The notes: a model not told the origin generated them from the letters alone. Shown: positions 8,991 to 18,624, counted from the stretch's first letter. The stretch is 34,867 nucleotides of DNA from an uncultured Actinomycetes bacterium (GCA_937873125.1 CALMWA010000092.1:1-34867), one strand, 5' to 3'. Made by a program: numbers and translations.

Positions 8991-10328
8991 ATGTCTAGTA
9001 GTGCGGCGGCACGGACGGGGACGGCCAGCTCGGCGATCTGGCTGGTGCCGGCTTTGTGCGGGTTCGCGGTCGGGTTCGACGGTTACGACCTGATAGTCTT
9101 CGGTACGGTGATTCCGGCCCTGTTGGAGTACCAGCCGTGGGGCCTGACGGCCGAGAGGATAGGGCTCATCGCCAGTTACGCGATCGTAGGGATGCTGATC
9201 GGTGCGCTGCTGGCGGGCACCGTTACGGACATCATAGGCCGCCGTAAGGCGCTCCTGATCTGCGTGACGTGGTTCTCGATCTTCACTGCGGCGTGCGGCA
9301 TCGCGCCCTCCCCGGAGATGTTCGGGCTGTTCCGCTTCCTTGCCGGGATCGGGCTCGGCGGCCTGATACCAGTGGCGACAGCCCTCACGCTGGAGTACGC
9401 GCCCGGCCACCGGCGCAACATCACGTACACGGCCATGATGGCCTGCTACAACGTCGGAGGTCTTTTGGCTGCGGGACTCGCAATCCTTCTGCTACCAGTA
9501 TTCGGGTGGCAGATAATGTTCTTGATCGCGCTGGTGCCGCTCTTTATCGTCGTGCCTCTGGGCTTGAAGTACCTGCCGGAATCCATAAGCTTCCTAGTGT
9601 CGCAAGGCCGCAGGGGAGAGGCGGAGGTGCTCTCCCGGCGTTTCGGGGTTCCCTTGCAAGAAGTCGCGAAGACCGTCGAAAAAGAAGAAGAGACCGCCGT
9701 CCACGGGGGCAAACTCCACGGCCTGAAGACGATCACCTCCAGACTCTACTTGTTCCGGAGCGTGGCTTTCTGGGCCGCCTCCTTCTGCGGACTCATGCTT
9801 ATCTACGGCTTTAGCACCTGGCTGCCCGACACTATGACAAGGGCTGGATACTCGGTCGGCTCCGCGTTGTCGTTCCTGCTGCTCTTCCAGGGGGGCGCGG
9901 TGATCGGCAACCTGGTCGCGGGCGGCCTCGCGGACAGGTTCGGCACGAAGCTGATCTGCGGTGTGTTCTTCGCAATCGCCGCGATAGGCATATCGATGTT
10001 GAGCGTCAAGATGCCGCTCGTCCTGACCTACCTGTTCGCCGGTGTGGCCGGCGCCGGTGTCTTCGCCGCCATGGTGCTCGTGTACTCGTATATCGGGCAG
10101 TACTATCCCGCGAGCAGCCGCGCCACGGCGCTCGGCTGGGCGGCGGGGATCGGGAGGACGGGAGCGATCGTCGGTCCCATCCTGGGAGGAGTCCTGGCGG
10201 GGGCTGGTCTGGCGGTGCCGTGGGGCTTCTACAGCTTCGCGATCGCCGGGGTGGTCGCGGCCCTGATCATCTTCCTGTTGCCGAGGTCTCCCGCCCACGT
10301 GGACATGGCAAAGACCGAATGGATGTAA
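8991..10328 (+). CDS. MFS transporter, aromatic acid:H+ symporter-like
   Basis: 445 aa; GFAVGFDGYDLIVFGTVIPALL, TDIIGRRKALL, GLGGLIPVATALTLEYAPGHRRN typical of BenK/PcaK-type carriers. Confidence 0.88.
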   Translation: MSSSAAARTGTASSAIWLVPALCGFAVGFDGYDLIVFGTVIPALLEYQPWGLTAERIGLIASYAIVGMLIGALLAGTVTDIIGRRKALLICVTWFSIFTAACGIAPSPEMFGLFRFLAGIGLGGLIPVATALTLEYAPGHRRNITYTAMMACYNVGGLLAAGLAILLLPVFGWQIMFLIALVPLFIVVPLGLKYLPESISFLVSQGRRGEAEVLSRRFGVPLQEVAKTVEKEEETAVHGGKLHGLKTITSRLYLFRSVAFWAASFCGLMLIYGFSTWLPDTMTRAGYSVGSALSFLLLFQGGAVIGNLVAGGLADRFGTKLICGVFFAIAAIGISMLSVKMPLVLTYLFAGVAGAGVFAAMVLVYSYIGQYYPASSRATALGWAAGIGRTGAIVGPILGGVLAGAGLAVPWGFYSFAIAGVVAALIIFLLPRSPAHVDMAKTEWM

Positions 10329-10341
10329 GGGACTAAGTGAT

Positions 10342-10367
10342 GTCCGGCGAGCGTGCGCTCGCCGGAC
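10342..10367 (+). terminator. Strong 12-bp perfect hairpin between the MFS and aldehyde dehydrogenase genes (attenuator or rho-independent-like stem without U tract)
   Basis: GTCCGGCGAGCG-TG-CGCTCGCCGGAC; 12/12 inverted repeat; no poly-T downstream. Confidence 0.5.
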
Positions 10368-10476
10368 GCTCATATAACGAATTGGTATCAGGCAATGCAC
10401 GAGTACGGTACCAGGGAGTTGGCCGAGGGTAAGAGTACGCACCACAGAGTATCGGGCGTACAGGAGGAGTATTTGC

Positions 10477-11919
10477 ATGGCGAATCCATTTATCAACGGT
10501 AGTTACGCGGAGTTTTCCCAACTCGACAGCATGACTATCGTAGATCCATCGAACGGGGAAGAGGTAGACACCGTACCGGCCAGCGGCGCGGCCGAGGTGG
10601 ATCAGGCGGTCAGGAGCGCCTACGATGCTTTCCCGGCCTGGCGTAACATCCCGGCGGCGAAGCGGGGGGAAATTTTGGGTAAAGCCGCCCACGCGGTTAT
10701 GGCCGCCACCGAAGAGTTGGCGCCCATGCTGACCGCCGAGCAGGGCAAGCCGCTGCGCGAGGCGCGGCTGGAGATCCGGCGCTTCGTTCACACCCTGGAG
10801 CACTACGTGGGGCTCGCCAAGAGCATCCGGGGCGGTTACGTGCCGGACCTCGACGTGGATACCTACGGCTTGATAGTGAGGCGCCCTTTGGGGGTCATCG
10901 GCGCGATTGTGCCGTGGAACTTCCCGACGACGCTTCTCGGCAACAAGCTCGGTCCGGCGCTGATTACGGGCAACGTCGTGGTGGCGAAGCCGGCGGACAC
11001 GACCCCGCTCACCACGCTCCGTATCGCGGAGATCATGCACGAGGCCGGCCTGCCGGCGGGCGTGTTCAACGTGGTTACCGGAACGGGCGAAGGGGCCGGG
11101 CAGGCGCTCGCCGAGCATCCCCTCGTCCGCAAGATAGCCTTTACGGGCTCCACGCCTACCGGTAAGAAGCTGATGGCGATCGCATCCAACGATCTCAAAC
11201 GCACCACCCTGGAGCTCGGTGGCTCGGACCCTATGATCGTCTGCGACGACGCGAATCTGGACAAGGCGGCGAGCGCGGCGAGCGTTGGCCGGTTCTTCAA
11301 CGCGGGCCAGGCCTGTCTGGCGATAAAACGCGTCTTCGTCTTCGAAAGCGTGGCGGATGAGTTTATCGAGAAGCTCGCGGTCAAGGTCAAGAAACTGAGG
11401 GTCGGACCGGGGACGGCCGAAGGTGTGATGCTCGGTCCGCTTCACTCGCCGCGGCAGCGGGATCTCCTCGAAGAGCAGGTCCAGAGCGCCGTGGACTCTG
11501 GCGCCGAGGTGCTGCACGGGGCAAAGCGGCCGGAAGGCAACGGAATCTCCAAGAGAGGGAACTTCTACGAGCCTACGTTGCTGGTTGAGCCTTCGCATGA
11601 TTCCAGAGTCGCGACCGAGGAGGTCTTCGGGCCGGCGCTGCCCGTCTGGCGGGTGGGGAATATGGAGGAGGCGCTCCAGCTCGCCAACGGGACCGAGTTC
11701 GGGCTCGGTTCCTCTATATGGACGGCTGACCTCAACCGGGCTTCGGACGCGGCGGAGAAGATCGAGGCGGGGTACACCTGGATCAACTCCCCCCAGATCG
11801 TCTACGACGAGTTGCCCTTCGGAGGCTGGAAGCAGTCAGGCTACGGCAAGGAGCACGGGATCGAAGCCCTCGACTATTACACGGAGACGAAGTCGGTCGT
11901 AGTCAAACGCGCCGTCTGA
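10477..11919 (+). CDS. NAD(P)-dependent aldehyde / succinate-semialdehyde dehydrogenase family
   Basis: 480 aa; PWNFPTTLLGNKLGPALITGNVVVAKP, FTGSTPTGKKL, LELGGSDPMIV, FFNAGQACLAIKR. Confidence 0.94.
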   Translation: MANPFINGSYAEFSQLDSMTIVDPSNGEEVDTVPASGAAEVDQAVRSAYDAFPAWRNIPAAKRGEILGKAAHAVMAATEELAPMLTAEQGKPLREARLEIRRFVHTLEHYVGLAKSIRGGYVPDLDVDTYGLIVRRPLGVIGAIVPWNFPTTLLGNKLGPALITGNVVVAKPADTTPLTTLRIAEIMHEAGLPAGVFNVVTGTGEGAGQALAEHPLVRKIAFTGSTPTGKKLMAIASNDLKRTTLELGGSDPMIVCDDANLDKAASAASVGRFFNAGQACLAIKRVFVFESVADEFIEKLAVKVKKLRVGPGTAEGVMLGPLHSPRQRDLLEEQVQSAVDSGAEVLHGAKRPEGNGISKRGNFYEPTLLVEPSHDSRVATEEVFGPALPVWRVGNMEEALQLANGTEFGLGSSIWTADLNRASDAAEKIEAGYTWINSPQIVYDELPFGGWKQSGYGKEHGIEALDYYTETKSVVVKRAV

Positions 11920-11936
11920 GGAGAGGTGAGCGTCTA

Positions 11937-13517
11937 ATGATCGAGATACCGGACTGGTACAACGCAAGCGTTCTCGTCGACCGGAACCTGGAGGCCGGAC
12001 GTGCTGATAAGGTGGCGATCTACTTCGGTGACGAGCAGATAACCTACGGGGAACTAGCCCGCCGCATAAACAGGTTCGGGCACGCCCTGAGAGAACTGGG
12101 CGTGGACCGGGAGGACCGGGTACTCCTGATGCTGAACGACACGCCGGCCTTCCCGACGGCGTTCTTCGCCGCGGTGCGGATAGGGGCCGTACCGATCCCG
12201 GTCAACACCCTGCTGCAGCCGGCGGACTACCGTTTCTTCATCGAGAACAGCCGCGCCCGCGTCGTGATCTGCGACCAAATGCACCACGAGACGATCCGTA
12301 AAGCCCTCGAAGACTACGGCGAGGAGCGTGTGGAGGTCATTGTGACCGGCGGCCGGGCGGAAGGAGCGCACGTCCTGGAGGAACTGCTGGAGACCGGGGA
12401 AGACAAGCTTGACCCGGTTGCAACGCACAAGGACGACCCGGCCTTCTGGCTGTACAGCTCTGGCTCGACCGGCAAGCCAAAGGGAGCGGTGCACCTGCAC
12501 CACGACATCATCTACACCTGTGAGACCTACGCTCGGCACGTGCTAGAGGTATCGGACGAAGACGTGTGCTACTCGGCCTCCAAACTATTCCACGCCTACG
12601 GTCTGGGCAACGGGATCTCTTTTCCGTACTGGGCCGGAGCCTCTTCGGTCCTCTTCCCCGGCCGACCGACGCCACAGGCGGTCCTGGAGACCATCGAGCG
12701 GTACAAGCCCACGCTGTTCTTCTCGGTGCCGACGCTCTACAACGCAATCCTCAACCACGCGGACGCGACAAACTACGATCTCTCCTCCATCCGCTTGTGT
12801 GCCTCGGCGGCCGAGGCGCTGCCGGCCGGTATGTGGAATCGTTGGAAGGACACCTTCGACTTGACCATCCTCGATGGTATCGGCAGCACAGAGATGCTAC
12901 ACATCTTCGTCTCCAACACCGTTGAAGCGATCAGACCCGGCTCGAGTGGAAAACCCGTCCCCGGCTACGAGGCGAAGATTCTGGATGAGGAAGGCTACCC
13001 AGTCGAGCCTGGCGAGGCAGGATATCTCTCGGTCAAGGGCGATAGCGCGGCGGCTTACTACTGGCGCAACCACGAGAAGACGAAGAGCACCATGAAGGGA
13101 GAGTGGCTCTTCGCCGGGGACTGGTACCGGGTGGACGAGGACGGCTTCTACTGGTACGAGGGACGCTCGGACGACATGATCAAGGTCAGCGGCCTCTGGG
13201 TCTCGCCGGTCGAGATCGAGAGTACCTTGATGGATCACTCCGCCGTGGTCGAAGCCGCGGCGGTGGGTATTCCTGTAGACGACCTCACTCGCGTGAAGGC
13301 CTACATCATCCTGCGGGAAGGCTACGAGAGGTCAGAAGATCTGACGGTGGAGCTTCAGGACTGGTGCAAGGAACGGTTGAAGCGCTACCAGTACCCCCAT
13401 TTGGTGGAGTTCGTGGATGACTTGCCAAAGACGGTCACCGGCAAGATCCAACGCTTCAAACTGCGCGATCCGGAACCCGCGGTACAGATGCCCCAGCAAG
13501 AGGACGAGTTGGTCTAG
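11937..13517 (+). CDS. Benzoate-CoA ligase family protein (BadA-like, ANL superfamily)
   Basis: 526 aa; YSSGSTGKPKGAVHLHHDIIYTCETYARHVL, DGIGSTEMLHIFVSN, VSGLWVSPVEIESTL, PKTVTGKIQRFKLR. Confidence 0.92.
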   Translation: MIEIPDWYNASVLVDRNLEAGRADKVAIYFGDEQITYGELARRINRFGHALRELGVDREDRVLLMLNDTPAFPTAFFAAVRIGAVPIPVNTLLQPADYRFFIENSRARVVICDQMHHETIRKALEDYGEERVEVIVTGGRAEGAHVLEELLETGEDKLDPVATHKDDPAFWLYSSGSTGKPKGAVHLHHDIIYTCETYARHVLEVSDEDVCYSASKLFHAYGLGNGISFPYWAGASSVLFPGRPTPQAVLETIERYKPTLFFSVPTLYNAILNHADATNYDLSSIRLCASAAEALPAGMWNRWKDTFDLTILDGIGSTEMLHIFVSNTVEAIRPGSSGKPVPGYEAKILDEEGYPVEPGEAGYLSVKGDSAAAYYWRNHEKTKSTMKGEWLFAGDWYRVDEDGFYWYEGRSDDMIKVSGLWVSPVEIESTLMDHSAVVEAAAVGIPVDDLTRVKAYIILREGYERSEDLTVELQDWCKERLKRYQYPHLVEFVDDLPKTVTGKIQRFKLRDPEPAVQMPQQEDELV

Positions 13518-13570
13518 AGGAAGATTTCTCGGAGGACCGACCGAAGCGACGAGAGACCAGGAGGGCTTAG

Positions 13571-15112
13571 ATGAGCGAGTACGACTACATCGTGGTGGGC
13601 GCAGGATCGGCAGGTTGCGTCCTTGCCGTGAGGTTGAGCGAGAGCGGCGCGAGGGTTCTGCTGCTGGAGGCGGGCGGCGAAGACACGAAGGAGGAACTTC
13701 ACGTCCCGCCCGCGTGGCCGGCGCTGTGGGGTACGGAGGTTGACTGGGCTTACGAGACGACGCCGCAGCCCGGCACGGGGAACCTTCCGCACAACTGGCC
13801 GCGGGGCAAGGTGCTCGGCGGTTCGAGCAGCATAAACGCGATGGTCTACCTGCGCGGCCACCGCAACGACTTCGACAACTGGGCCGCCGAAGGCGCAGCG
13901 GGCTGGGACTACGAAGATGTCCTGCCGTACTTCAAGAAGATGGAGACCGCCGAGGGCAGAGACCCCGAATACCGGGGTACGAGCGGCCCCATGCGCCCCA
14001 AAAACTCCGCCGACCCGAACCCACTCTCCGAGGTATTCCTGAACGCGGCAAAGGAGCTCGGCTACCCGATCACCGAGGACTTCAACGGCGCGGAACAGGA
14101 AGGCGCAGGCTGGCACGAGCTCTCCATCGCGGACGGCAAGCGCCAGAGCACGGCGCTGGCGTACTTGCACCCTGCCATGGACCGACCGAACCTGACTGTC
14201 CACACGGGCGCGCACGCCCGGCGCCTGCTCTTCGACGGAAAGCACTGCACGGGGGTCGAGTACGAGCGTAGCGGGAACATCGAAGCGGCGACGGCCAACG
14301 CTGAGGTCATCGTCTCGGCTGGGGCGGTCGCCTCGCCGCAACTGTTGCTTCTCTCCGGCGTAGGTTCCGCCGGACACCTCCGGGAGGTCGGGGTGGACTT
14401 GGTACACGAGTTGCCGGGCGTGGGAGAGAACTTGCACGACCACCCTCTGCTCGGCCTGGTCTTCCAGGCCGACGGGGAGATAGCGCCCGGCACGGCCAAC
14501 CACGCCGAGACCTCGATGCTGTGGCGCAGCGATCCGTCGCTGCCCGGTCCCGACATGCAGTTCATGTTCATCCACGTCCCGTTCCACCCGCCCCACCTCC
14601 AGGCGCCACCCAACAGCTACACCTTCGGGATCGCCACGGTTCCCGAAAGCCGCGGCTGGGTGAGGCTCGCCAGTGCCGACCCGAAAGCCGCCCCGCTAAT
14701 CAACCCGAACTACCTCGGCGAGGATTCCGACATCCAGCGGCTCCTGCTCGGTATCGAGAAGGCCCGCGAGATCAACGCCACGAGTTCCTTCTCAGAGTGG
14801 GGCACCACCGAGGTGCTCGCGGGCGAACACGTACAAGACGAGGCGGGCTTGCGCGACTTCGTATCTCGCGGTACCGGTACCTACTACCATCCCGTAGGGA
14901 CGTGCAAGATAGGCACCGACGATGGAGCGGTGGTGGACCCCGAGCTCCGGGTGCACGGCATCGAGGGCCTGAGGGTCGCCGACGCCTCCGTCATGCCGAC
15001 AGTTGTCTGCGTCAACACGAACGCCGCCTCCATCATGATCGGCGAGAAGGCCGCGGACCTGGTCCTTGGGACTGGCACCGGGCGCAAGCTGGGCGAGGCG
15101 CAGACGGCGTGA
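13571..15112 (+). CDS. GMC-family FAD oxidoreductase (choline/alcohol dehydrogenase-like)
   Basis: 513 aa; YDYIVVGAGSAGCVLAVRLSE, GKVLGGSSSINAMVYLRGHRNDFDNWA, YYHPVGTCKIG, RVADASVMPTVV. Confidence 0.95.
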   Translation: MSEYDYIVVGAGSAGCVLAVRLSESGARVLLLEAGGEDTKEELHVPPAWPALWGTEVDWAYETTPQPGTGNLPHNWPRGKVLGGSSSINAMVYLRGHRNDFDNWAAEGAAGWDYEDVLPYFKKMETAEGRDPEYRGTSGPMRPKNSADPNPLSEVFLNAAKELGYPITEDFNGAEQEGAGWHELSIADGKRQSTALAYLHPAMDRPNLTVHTGAHARRLLFDGKHCTGVEYERSGNIEAATANAEVIVSAGAVASPQLLLLSGVGSAGHLREVGVDLVHELPGVGENLHDHPLLGLVFQADGEIAPGTANHAETSMLWRSDPSLPGPDMQFMFIHVPFHPPHLQAPPNSYTFGIATVPESRGWVRLASADPKAAPLINPNYLGEDSDIQRLLLGIEKAREINATSSFSEWGTTEVLAGEHVQDEAGLRDFVSRGTGTYYHPVGTCKIGTDDGAVVDPELRVHGIEGLRVADASVMPTVVCVNTNAASIMIGEKAADLVLGTGTGRKLGEAQTA

Positions 15113-15146
15113 TCCCGATTCTCTCGATCCATACGAGGGAGTTGCT

Positions 15147-16052
15147 GTGCTAGATGGCACCCCCCTTATAGACGCCCACGTCCACGCCGCGCGGATGCCC
15201 ACGCTCAAGCTCGAGTGGCGGGAGTGGGCTCAGAACTTCGGCAGGAATGTGCCTCTCGATACGCTCTATGACGAAGAGGGGACCATGATCCCGGCCCGCT
15301 TCGACGAGTACATGGCCGGCGAGGGCGTGGACGTGGCGATACTGTTCTGTGAGTACAGTCCGAAGTCAACCGGCATCCAGCCGGTCGAGGACCTACTCCC
15401 GATCCTCGAACATAACCCCGATCGCTTCCGCCTGATGGCGAATCTCAACCCGCACCTGCACTACCCGCTCGTCGAGGAGTTGAAGCGCCAGATCGGGTTG
15501 GGCGCCGTCGGACTGAAGCTTCACCCCGTCCACGGCAGCTTCGCGCCCAACGACCGGATGCTCTACCCCGCATACGCCTTTTGCGAGGCCAACGATTTCC
15601 CCGTAGTCTTCCACTGCGGCACGAGCGTCTTCCCCGGCGCCACCAACCGATACGCCGATCCCGCCCTAATAGAGGACGTGGCTCGCGACTTCCCGGATCT
15701 CTCCGTCGTCCTCGCCCACGGTGGACGCGGATGGTGGTATGACGCGGCGGCCTTTATCACGCTCATGCGTCCGAACGTCTTTATCGAGGTTTCAGGACTC
15801 CCCCCGAAGAAGCTCCCCGACTACTACAAGAACTACAACTTCGAGCGGTTGGCCCGGAAGATGATCTTCGGTACCGACTGGCCCGGCGTCCCCGGCCCGA
15901 AACTCAACGCTCAGGCCATCGCCGACCTCGACATCGAACACGAAACCCTGGAGAAAATCCTGTACAAAAACGCCCGACAAATCTACAAGCTGGAGAACGT
16001 AAGATTCGAGACCCCCGCAACGGGAAAGGATGTGCAAACAAAAGCAACTTGA
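15147..16052 (+). CDS. Amidohydrolase family protein (amidohydrolase_2)
   Basis: GTG start at 15147 in frame; TPLIDAHVHAARMP, GLKLHPVHG, VVFHCGT, VVLAHGGRGWWYDAAAF, MIFGTDWPG. Confidence 0.85.
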   Translation: MLDGTPLIDAHVHAARMPTLKLEWREWAQNFGRNVPLDTLYDEEGTMIPARFDEYMAGEGVDVAILFCEYSPKSTGIQPVEDLLPILEHNPDRFRLMANLNPHLHYPLVEELKRQIGLGAVGLKLHPVHGSFAPNDRMLYPAYAFCEANDFPVVFHCGTSVFPGATNRYADPALIEDVARDFPDLSVVLAHGGRGWWYDAAAFITLMRPNVFIEVSGLPPKKLPDYYKNYNFERLARKMIFGTDWPGVPGPKLNAQAIADLDIEHETLEKILYKNARQIYKLENVRFETPATGKDVQTKAT

Positions 16053-16054
16053 TT

Positions 16055-16082
16055 TTGACTGTCCGGTCAGTTATGCTATGGC
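16055..16082 (+). promoter_or_regulatory. Putative promoter plus palindromic operator TGACTGTCCGGTCA (16056-16069) upstream of the paaA-like operon
   Basis: TTGACT-16-TATGGC with an imperfect palindrome TGACtG-TC-CgGTCA overlapping -35 and spacer. Confidence 0.5.
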
Positions 16083-16113
16083 AATGGAAAGAAAGCCAGG
16101 AAGGAGCGTAAGT

Positions 16114-17073
16114 ATGAGCACGACGGCTGTAACCGAGGAGATACTTCTCGACAGGATCAAGAGTGGGAAGTTGATCGAGGACTCCTCTCAGGCGACGGAG
16201 AGGTACATCGAGGGGCTCAAACGCACCCTGATCGTCTCCGCCGACACCGAGCTCATCAGTGCTCCGGCCTACATGAACGCGACGAAGGACTTCTCGACGC
16301 TACCGAGCGTCAACAACTACATCACCGTAATGGGCATCGTGCAGGACGAGTTGGGGCACGCGCACATCGCCTACCGGATGCTCCGGGACCTCGGGGTCGA
16401 CACGGAGGAGCTCGTCTACGAGCGGTCACCGAAGCAGTTCAAGTACCCGTATGCTTTCGACGTGCCGCTGGAGAGCTTCACGGAGCTGGTAGTCGGCAAC
16501 GGATTCTATGACCGGGCCGGGTTCGTGCTGCTCTCGGACATCCACCAGAACTGCTCCTACGGTCCGTGGAAGCGGGCGCTCGTGAAGGTGGACCGGGAGG
16601 AGAACTTCCACCTGCGGCACGGGGAGAAGTGGATGAAGGTGTTCTCCAAAGACCCGGAGAAGAAAGAAGAGCTTCAGCGGGCGGTCGACTGGATGTTCCC
16701 ACTGACGCTCGAGTGGTTCGGGTTGCCCGATGGCAGGAAGCGCCACAACGAGCAGATCGAGTACGGCTACAAGGGCTCGACCAACGACAAGCTCCGGCAG
16801 ACCTGGATGTCCCACACCGTGCCGCTGTGCGAGAGCCTGGGCCTCGACGTGCCGGCCCACTACGACGCGGAGCAGGACCAGTACATCATAGACTTCCCGT
16901 TCCCGGCCCAGTTCGATGCCGAGGAGAAGCGGTGGATGTTTGAGGATGGCGAGATCTCCTGGGACGACGTGCTCAAGCGCTGGAAGGGGCGTGGCCCGAA
17001 GAACGAGGAGTACGTCGAGCACCTGCAACGCGGCTACAAGGAACTGTACGGCAACGGAAACGGGGCGGTGTAG
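16114..17073 (+). CDS. PaaA-type aromatic ring 1,2-epoxidase (phenylacetyl-CoA oxygenase alpha subunit-like), divergent
   Basis: QDELGHAHIAYRMLRDLG and DREENFHLRHGEKWM diiron ligand motifs; TNDKLRQTWMSHTVPLCESLGLDVP matches the PaaA C-terminal pattern. Confidence 0.88.
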   Translation: MSTTAVTEEILLDRIKSGKLIEDSSQATERYIEGLKRTLIVSADTELISAPAYMNATKDFSTLPSVNNYITVMGIVQDELGHAHIAYRMLRDLGVDTEELVYERSPKQFKYPYAFDVPLESFTELVVGNGFYDRAGFVLLSDIHQNCSYGPWKRALVKVDREENFHLRHGEKWMKVFSKDPEKKEELQRAVDWMFPLTLEWFGLPDGRKRHNEQIEYGYKGSTNDKLRQTWMSHTVPLCESLGLDVPAHYDAEQDQYIIDFPFPAQFDAEEKRWMFEDGEISWDDVLKRWKGRGPKNEEYVEHLQRGYKELYGNGNGAV

Positions 17074-17075
17074 CC

Positions 17076-17399
17076 ATGCGGGAGGTGATGCGAACGGTAA
17101 CGACGGAGGAAGTACGCGACGCTTTACGGGAGGTGCTGGACCCGGAGTACCCGATCAGCCTCGTGGATCTCGGCCTTATCCGGGGCATCGAGGTCGTCGG
17201 AAACAGGGCCGACATAAAGCTGACGTATACCTGCATGGGGTGTCCTGCGATGGACATGATTCAGGAGGACGTCGAGGAGCGGCTCCTCCAGATGGACGGC
17301 ATCGACAAGGTGGAGATCGAGGTCGTCTGGCCCACGTGGTCGAAGAACGACATCACACCACTGGGCAAGAAGCAGCTCAAGCAGGTCGGGGTCGTCTGA
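17076..17399 (+). CDS. MIP18/PaaD N-terminal-domain iron-sulfur maturation protein (PaaD lacking zinc ribbon)
   Basis: 107 aa; VLDPEYPISLVDLGLIRGIEV, CMGCPAMDMIQEDVEERL, VWPTWSKNDITPLGKKQLKQVGV; no cysteine zinc ribbon at the C-terminus. Confidence 0.88.
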   Translation: MREVMRTVTTEEVRDALREVLDPEYPISLVDLGLIRGIEVVGNRADIKLTYTCMGCPAMDMIQEDVEERLLQMDGIDKVEIEVVWPTWSKNDITPLGKKQLKQVGVV

Positions 17400-17596
17400 T
17401 GCGCCCGGTGGACAACTACGAGGTCTTCACGGCGCGAGTCGGCGAGGAGCATCCTCTGCGGCACAACGGAAACGTCCGGGGTGCGGAGCCGGTCGACGCA
17501 GCAGTCTACGCGCACCTCATGTACGACGAGTGGCGCTGGCGCGAGATGTTCGTCGTGCCGAGCAAGTCCATCGTCCGGGTCATCCGGCCGGAATAA
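17399..17596 (+). CDS. PaaB-like oxygenase subunit (copy 1)
   Basis: 65 aa, ATG overlaps previous stop (ATGA type); NYEVFTARVGEEHPLRHNGNVRGAEPVDAAVYAHLMYDEWRWREMFVVPSKSIVRV resembles PaaB YEVFvR..l.HvGsv.A.. Confidence 0.75.
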   Translation: MRPVDNYEVFTARVGEEHPLRHNGNVRGAEPVDAAVYAHLMYDEWRWREMFVVPSKSIVRVIRPE

Positions 17597-17605
17597 GGAG
17601 GAGCG

Positions 17606-17812
17606 ATGGAGAAATTTATGGTCTTCGCGCGCACCGAGTACGACGAGCCTCTGGAGCATCGGGGCGAGGTCGAGGCTTCGGGCGCCGAAGAGGCGAGCAA
17701 GCTCGCCCTGGAGCATTACGGAAAAGACTGGCTGGAGATGTCGCTCGTGCCGGTAGGCGAAGTCTACTGGGCCGAGCGCGAGGAAGAGATCGAAGTGGGG
17801 GTGGAGTCGTGA
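17606..17812 (+). CDS. PaaB-like oxygenase subunit (copy 2)
   Basis: 68 aa, RBS aaggagg; FMVFARTEYDEPLEHRGEVEASGAEEASKLALEHYGKDWLEMSLVPVGEVYWA. Confidence 0.72.
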   Translation: MEKFMVFARTEYDEPLEHRGEVEASGAEEASKLALEHYGKDWLEMSLVPVGEVYWAEREEEIEVGVES

Positions 17813-18624
17813 GCGAGCGTCCCGAAGGCACCGAGGCGGTAGCACCGGGACGCGGCGCGCAGAGCGAGTTCCTGGTGGACAACGATGACGCGCTCGCCGC
17901 GCTGGTCAACCTGATCGCAGTCATAGGAGACAACGAGTACTTCCTGGGCCGCCGCGTCTCCGAGTGGGCCGACGCCGGACCCCTGCTCGAATCAACGGCC
18001 GCCTGCGCCGCGATAACGCAGGACAAGCTCGGACACTCGCGGGCGATCTACCCACTTTTAGAGGAGCTTCCGTGGCCGAAAGCTCCCACGGGGCTTCAGG
18101 GCGAGATCGACCGGGCGCGGCGGTACTCGGTTAGCTTCCTGGACGATCCCCTGCCGAGCTGGTCGAACGTGGTCGCCGCGCTCGCGCTCGTGGGACCGGC
18201 GGTAAACGTCGTGCTGGAAGCCGTGGAAAACTCCCGGTACGAGGCGCTCGCCAGGCGGGCGCACCGCATCCTGGACGAGGAGAGACTTACCTCGGCCTAC
18301 GCCGAGGGGCTCGTGAGGCAAATCGCCTACGAGGAGCGGGGTCGCAAGCTCCTCCAGGAGCGCGTCAACGAACTGTTGCCCGAGATGCTCTGCTGGTTTG
18401 GTCCCGAGGGAGAATTCGGCATAGAGGCCCTCAAAGCCGAGGGACTGACGAGCATGGGCAACGAGGAGATGCGCCAGAGGTATCTGGACCGCATCGCTCC
18501 GCTGCTTCAGGGCTGCGGCATAGAAGTTCCGGTCGAACGCAACGAGAGCGAGGGTAGATGGGAGTACGGAGAGCTGCCGTGGAAAGAATGGAACCAACTC
18601 CAGAGACGCTTAGAAAGATCGTAG
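17809..18624 (+). CDS. PaaC-type phenylacetyl-CoA oxygenase structural subunit
   Basis: GTG at 17809 overlapping previous stop; LVNLIAVIGDNEYFLGRRVSEWADAGPLLESTAACAAITQDKLGHSRAIYPLLEEL; WFGPEGEFGIEALKAEGL. Confidence 0.85.
   Translation: MSERPEGTEAVAPGRGAQSEFLVDNDDALAALVNLIAVIGDNEYFLGRRVSEWADAGPLLESTAACAAITQDKLGHSRAIYPLLEELPWPKAPTGLQGEIDRARRYSVSFLDDPLPSWSNVVAALALVGPAVNVVLEAVENSRYEALARRAHRILDEERLTSAYAEGLVRQIAYEERGRKLLQERVNELLPEMLCWFGPEGEFGIEALKAEGLTSMGNEEMRQRYLDRIAPLLQGCGIEVPVERNESEGRWEYGELPWKEWNQLQRRLERS

Noticed and set aside
8774-8998. 74-aa plus-strand ORF upstream of the MFS gene
   Set aside because: No recognisable family and a weak start; possibly a leader ORF or transporter 5' UTR, but unsupported.
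10333-11598. 421-aa minus-strand ORF opposite the first aldehyde dehydrogenase
   Set aside because: Antisense shadow ORF; no recognisable family and spans a hairpin and promoter region.
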